Of a stretch of DNA of 64,000 nucleotides, positions 60,746 through 64,000 are shown piece by piece. The first letter of the stretch is position 1; each line of letters starts with the position of its first letter. Below the pieces are notes generated by a model. The model did not search any database. It worked only from the letters and a program-made list of their open reading frames with translations, and was not told the origin of the DNA. This stretch comes from Globodera rostochiensis. Taxonomy: Eukaryota > Nematoda > Chromadorea > Rhabditida > Heteroderidae. The DNA is taken from assembly GCA_018350325.1 (NCBI GenBank), contig JAEVLN010000023.1, positions 311,001-375,000 of the forward strand. Direction: 5' to 3'. Made by a program: the position numbers and the translations under genes.

Positions 60746-63308
60746 AAAAATAATCTTTTATTAATGTTATGCAAAAAGCAAATATTTATTGCCTACGAAA
60801 ATAACATCAAATATCACTGTAAAAAATATTTTAAATTAAAAAATTTTAATTTTCTAAGGATATGTGCTAAGTAATGACATAGTCCGATTCTAGAATGGAA
60901 TCCCAAAAGAAACTGATGAATCGAATCAAGAAAAAAATGCTCAAGAAATAGAACAATAAAATTGAATTAACTGATTTGAATTTAATCTAAAAATTTCAAA
61001 CATTATTAAATTATTTACAAAATTTTTATTGCAGTTAACGTTCAAGCAAAATTTTTTTATTAACAATGTACTGTATGATATCCTTTTAATTGAATATGGT
61101 AAATAGTTTTAAAATTTTTTAAAAAGATGAAAAGCAGCTTTAAGCGCGTGAGTGGGAATATTGGTTTTTTTTGTGAATAACAAGTCGAACTCGAGCAAAC
61201 CACATTTGGTGTCTTCCAAAAAATGAAAAAAATGCCAGAATTGAAGCAATTTCATTAAAAAGATCATGCAGTAATTTGCAAAATAAAATTAAAATTAGAT
61301 TTAAATGAAAAGATAAACCGAATAAAAGTTAAAACGAAATCCATTAAAATAAAAATAAACTTGTATAAATAATGTTACGGGCAAAATAAAAACAAAATCA
61401 CTTTAATCTATTCCCTACAAAAGTTAAAAGTAAAATTAGACGAAGTTCATAAAAAATGACATTTGAAGAAACAATACTCTAATATTAAAATAAAATAATA
61501 ATTAATAATTAAAATTTTATAAAGAAATAACTTTAAGAAAATGGTCCATGTGTTACGTCATCCTGTAAGGGGTCCACAAAACAATCTTAGAAAATCAGGC
61601 ACATACTAAACCGACTTTAGAATTAGTTTTTAGTCAAAAAATTGACAGAACATTTAAATCTTATTATTAAAATGAAATATATAAATAGAGTCGATAATAA
61701 ATGAAAAAACCCAATTAAATTACACAATACGCTTTCCGTGTGTAACAACATTCACGCATAGTTGAAAAGGAAATGAAGCACCAAAAAGCAAGATAGTTCA
61801 TTTGTTTTTTAAGGTATACATAGCAATCAATTCAATATTGTAAATGGATATAGTTGTTACCATAAAAAACATATAGAATACACTTATTATTAATGATTTA
61901 ATCGAGTAAATGTTCATAATTCATTGCAATTTTGCTAGTGGATATTGCACGAAACACACATAACTTATTTCCCCATTGGATCACTAACAACGATACTATT
62001 GAGGATTCACTTCTTTAAGAATGCAACAAATTTTTTTTATTTTTATATGGTATTTTTTTTAAAGCTACGCTAAAAGTTTTAAAAATAAATAATTTGATTT
62101 TTTTTTTAAATAAATAAAAAATTCCAAATCAGTCACCTTTCATATTTAAAAAGATAATAAACTTATCTTGGGCTATTATTTTTTCTTGAAATACGTCATT
62201 ACTATTAAAATTAAAAATGTAATTTATAAAATTAGAACAAAACACAAAATAAAATTACTAATTTCATTAACTACCGAAGCATATAAAAAGATGAAACAAT
62301 TGACTTTCCTCTAAGACTTCTCAAAAAACGGTGTACTATGCAAGAAATTAAACGTCAAACGCGCATAAATTATTCAAATAAATCATTAATGTTAAACGAT
62401 AAAATAACGAAATTTCATTTTTGATTTAATACATACTAAATACTGATTGCGGTAAGCTCACAGGACGTCAACCATAGGCAGCGTTGCTACACTATAAATA
62501 CTTCCAAATGTGTTACAAAATAATGGAAACATAAAAGCAATCTTAAATTACATCTAGACCGTTTGTTCCCATTGCGGGTCGATGTTCCCAAGACATATTT
62601 TTCTTAGTCAATTAAAAACCGATATGATTTTATGCATTTTTATTAACTTGCCATAAAAGTGCCATATTTTTGACCCCTCGATGCCATAAAAATGCCATAT
62701 TTTTGACCCCTCGATGCCATACAAATGCCATATTTTTAGAGCCGGTATAATTTGAAAAATATGTAAATTGAATAACTGTAAACTCACAAAAATAAAAAGC
62801 AAAAACTTCATTAAACATAAAAAAAAATCCTTAAACTTATAAAAATAAAGGTTAAAAATTTACTATTTATATATAAAGAAGCAATGCCAAAATTGTGACG
62901 AATATTTTGTTGCTGAATAATTGGAGCATGTAGTGGTGATTTTATTTTAGATATAATTAAACAAATGTTATATTTCTTTTAAATACGATTGCAAATATTC
63001 AAAAAAAAATGATAGAATACCAAATGGAAAACGTAAACGTTAAAAACTGTTATTTAAAATAATCAATACAATACCATATCAAATCAATTAGTTTTGTTTT
63101 GTTTATTATTTATATTATGATTTATATCTCAAAAGCATTGCGTGTTGGCTAAAGCTTGAATTAAATTTAAAATAAAAGTAAATAATTGATAAGCAAATAA
63201 CAAAAGAAGAACACCAAATAGCTAAAAAAAAGTAACTTTACAAAGAATATAAATAAATATATACATAAAAAGTAACAAAAATAAAATTTTTTAAACCAAC
63301 AAAATTTT
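60746..63308. other. AT-rich noncoding DNA, A-rich on the + strand
   Basis: No supported gene. Contains one short tandem array, listed separately. Confidence 0.5.
62650..62738 (+). repeat. 33-bp tandem repeat, about 2.7 units
   Basis: Units start at 62650, 62683 and 62716 and consist of GCCATAAAAATGCCATATTT followed by TTGACCCCTCGAT. Because 33 is a multiple of three, the minus strand reads as an 11-residue repeat inside a short frame, which I take as a by-product. Confidence 0.85.
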
Positions 63309-64000
63309 TTTTTTCAAGCCATGAAGGCGCGTGAATAAAAAATTCGGTTGTTTATGGATCTGTTGAATTGAGCACACAATTTTAAAATAATGGATCGGTC
63401 GTGGAAGAACCTGCCACAGCAAAAAACATACCTAAACTACTTTTATTTAATATTACAGTTTCATTATTATTATGTAGTTTTAAAAAACATAATAATAAAC
63501 AAAACAAAAAAAATCAAATTAAGATTATAAAAAGTGCTCATATTGCAATTTTGGTAAAAAATCAAATTTAATTTAAAATTCTCACGTTAATAAAAATAAA
63601 AGGGAACGAAAAGGCATAAGTACAATCAATTGCCAAGCGCTAAGAAAGTGAACTAACTATAAATAGAAGATGCAAATTATTAATCTGATTTGAAACATTT
63701 ATTTTGATCACCTCATAATATAATTTAGGAATTAAAAACCGTTCCGCGGATCTGGGTAAGGGAAAACAGGGACGTTACGACATTATTTTATTGACTTGCA
63801 TAATAATTTTTTTAAATTCAAACAAATAAACTAAATAAATTTATACAAAAAACAAGCCTTTTGTAAAAAAGTTGCACGCAACCGATAAATGAAAAAATAA
63901 AGCATATACTAAAAGCGTTTTTAATTACAAATTATTTACTTTGAAATAAATGTTATGATGTCAAATATATAATGTAACACCCATAAATGAATTATTGTAA
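63309..64000 (-). repeat. 0.7-kb dispersed repeat, inverted partner of 26.48-27.18 kb
   Basis: Reverse complement of 26483-27178 with few differences. It begins with TTTTTCAAGCCATGAAGGCG and runs to the window edge, so it is cut off here. Confidence 0.85.

Noticed and set aside
62608..62818. Small gene encoding an 11-residue repeat protein (minus strand)
   Set aside because: The repeat is explained by a 33-bp DNA tandem array. Two overlapping frames carry it equally well and there is no other support for coding.

Overview
The window is a very AT-rich stretch of eukaryotic nuclear DNA. The evidence is a canonical Helitron transposon with a eukaryotic-type Rep/helicase gene, tRNA-derived (RNA polymerase III type) repeat heads, a TA-flanked mini-inverted-repeat element, and several large duplicated or inverted blocks. 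I found no host protein gene, rRNA gene or functional tRNA that I can defend. Outside the Helitron, the open frames are short (about 60-134 codons), low in complexity and rich in Phe, Ile, Lys and Asn, as chance frames in such DNA would be. I cannot name the species. A repeat-rich, gene-poor, AT-rich genome is all the sequence supports.

Layout. 1-2484 is noncoding. 2485-3481 and 6746-7756 are two oppositely oriented copies of a composite repeat built from self-complementary GGTACCGAAAAG-type tracts, a tRNA-like module and a body; the second has a 9-bp flanking direct repeat. 7766-12567 is noncoding. 12568-19896 is an essentially complete canonical Helitron of about 7.3 kb: a 5' TC end, a minisatellite array, a Rep/helicase gene broken by two frame changes and a small deletion, further tandem repeats, then a GC-rich hairpin followed by 11 nt ending in CTAG. 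19897-33689 is noncoding DNA holding a tRNA-module repeat at 23 kb, a 0.7-kb repeat at 26.5-27.2 kb (its inverted partner is at the right edge of the window), and a 107-bp TA-flanked MITE at 27.8 kb.

From 33.7 kb the sequence is dominated by duplication. 33930-38202 and 38203-42496 are a near-identical direct tandem pair. 48161-48804 and 50373-51016 are 644-bp inverted arms around a 1.57-kb spacer. 50.96-52.05 kb is an inverted relative of the start of the 33.7-kb block. 47.8 kb and 55.4 kb hold a second composite repeat family (ACCGAAAACCGG tracts), again with a tRNA-like module. 60.5 kb has a third tract type.

The only recognisable coding capacity is the Helitron's own transposition protein: a zinc-binding N-terminus, an HUH rolling-circle endonuclease with two tyrosines, and a PIF1-type helicase. 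As read here it is broken, so this copy looks non-autonomous unless the breaks are assembly errors. The most unusual pattern is that at least three repeat families appear to share one architecture (a degenerate GC-containing short-motif tract next to a tRNA-like module) while having different bodies and tract motifs.
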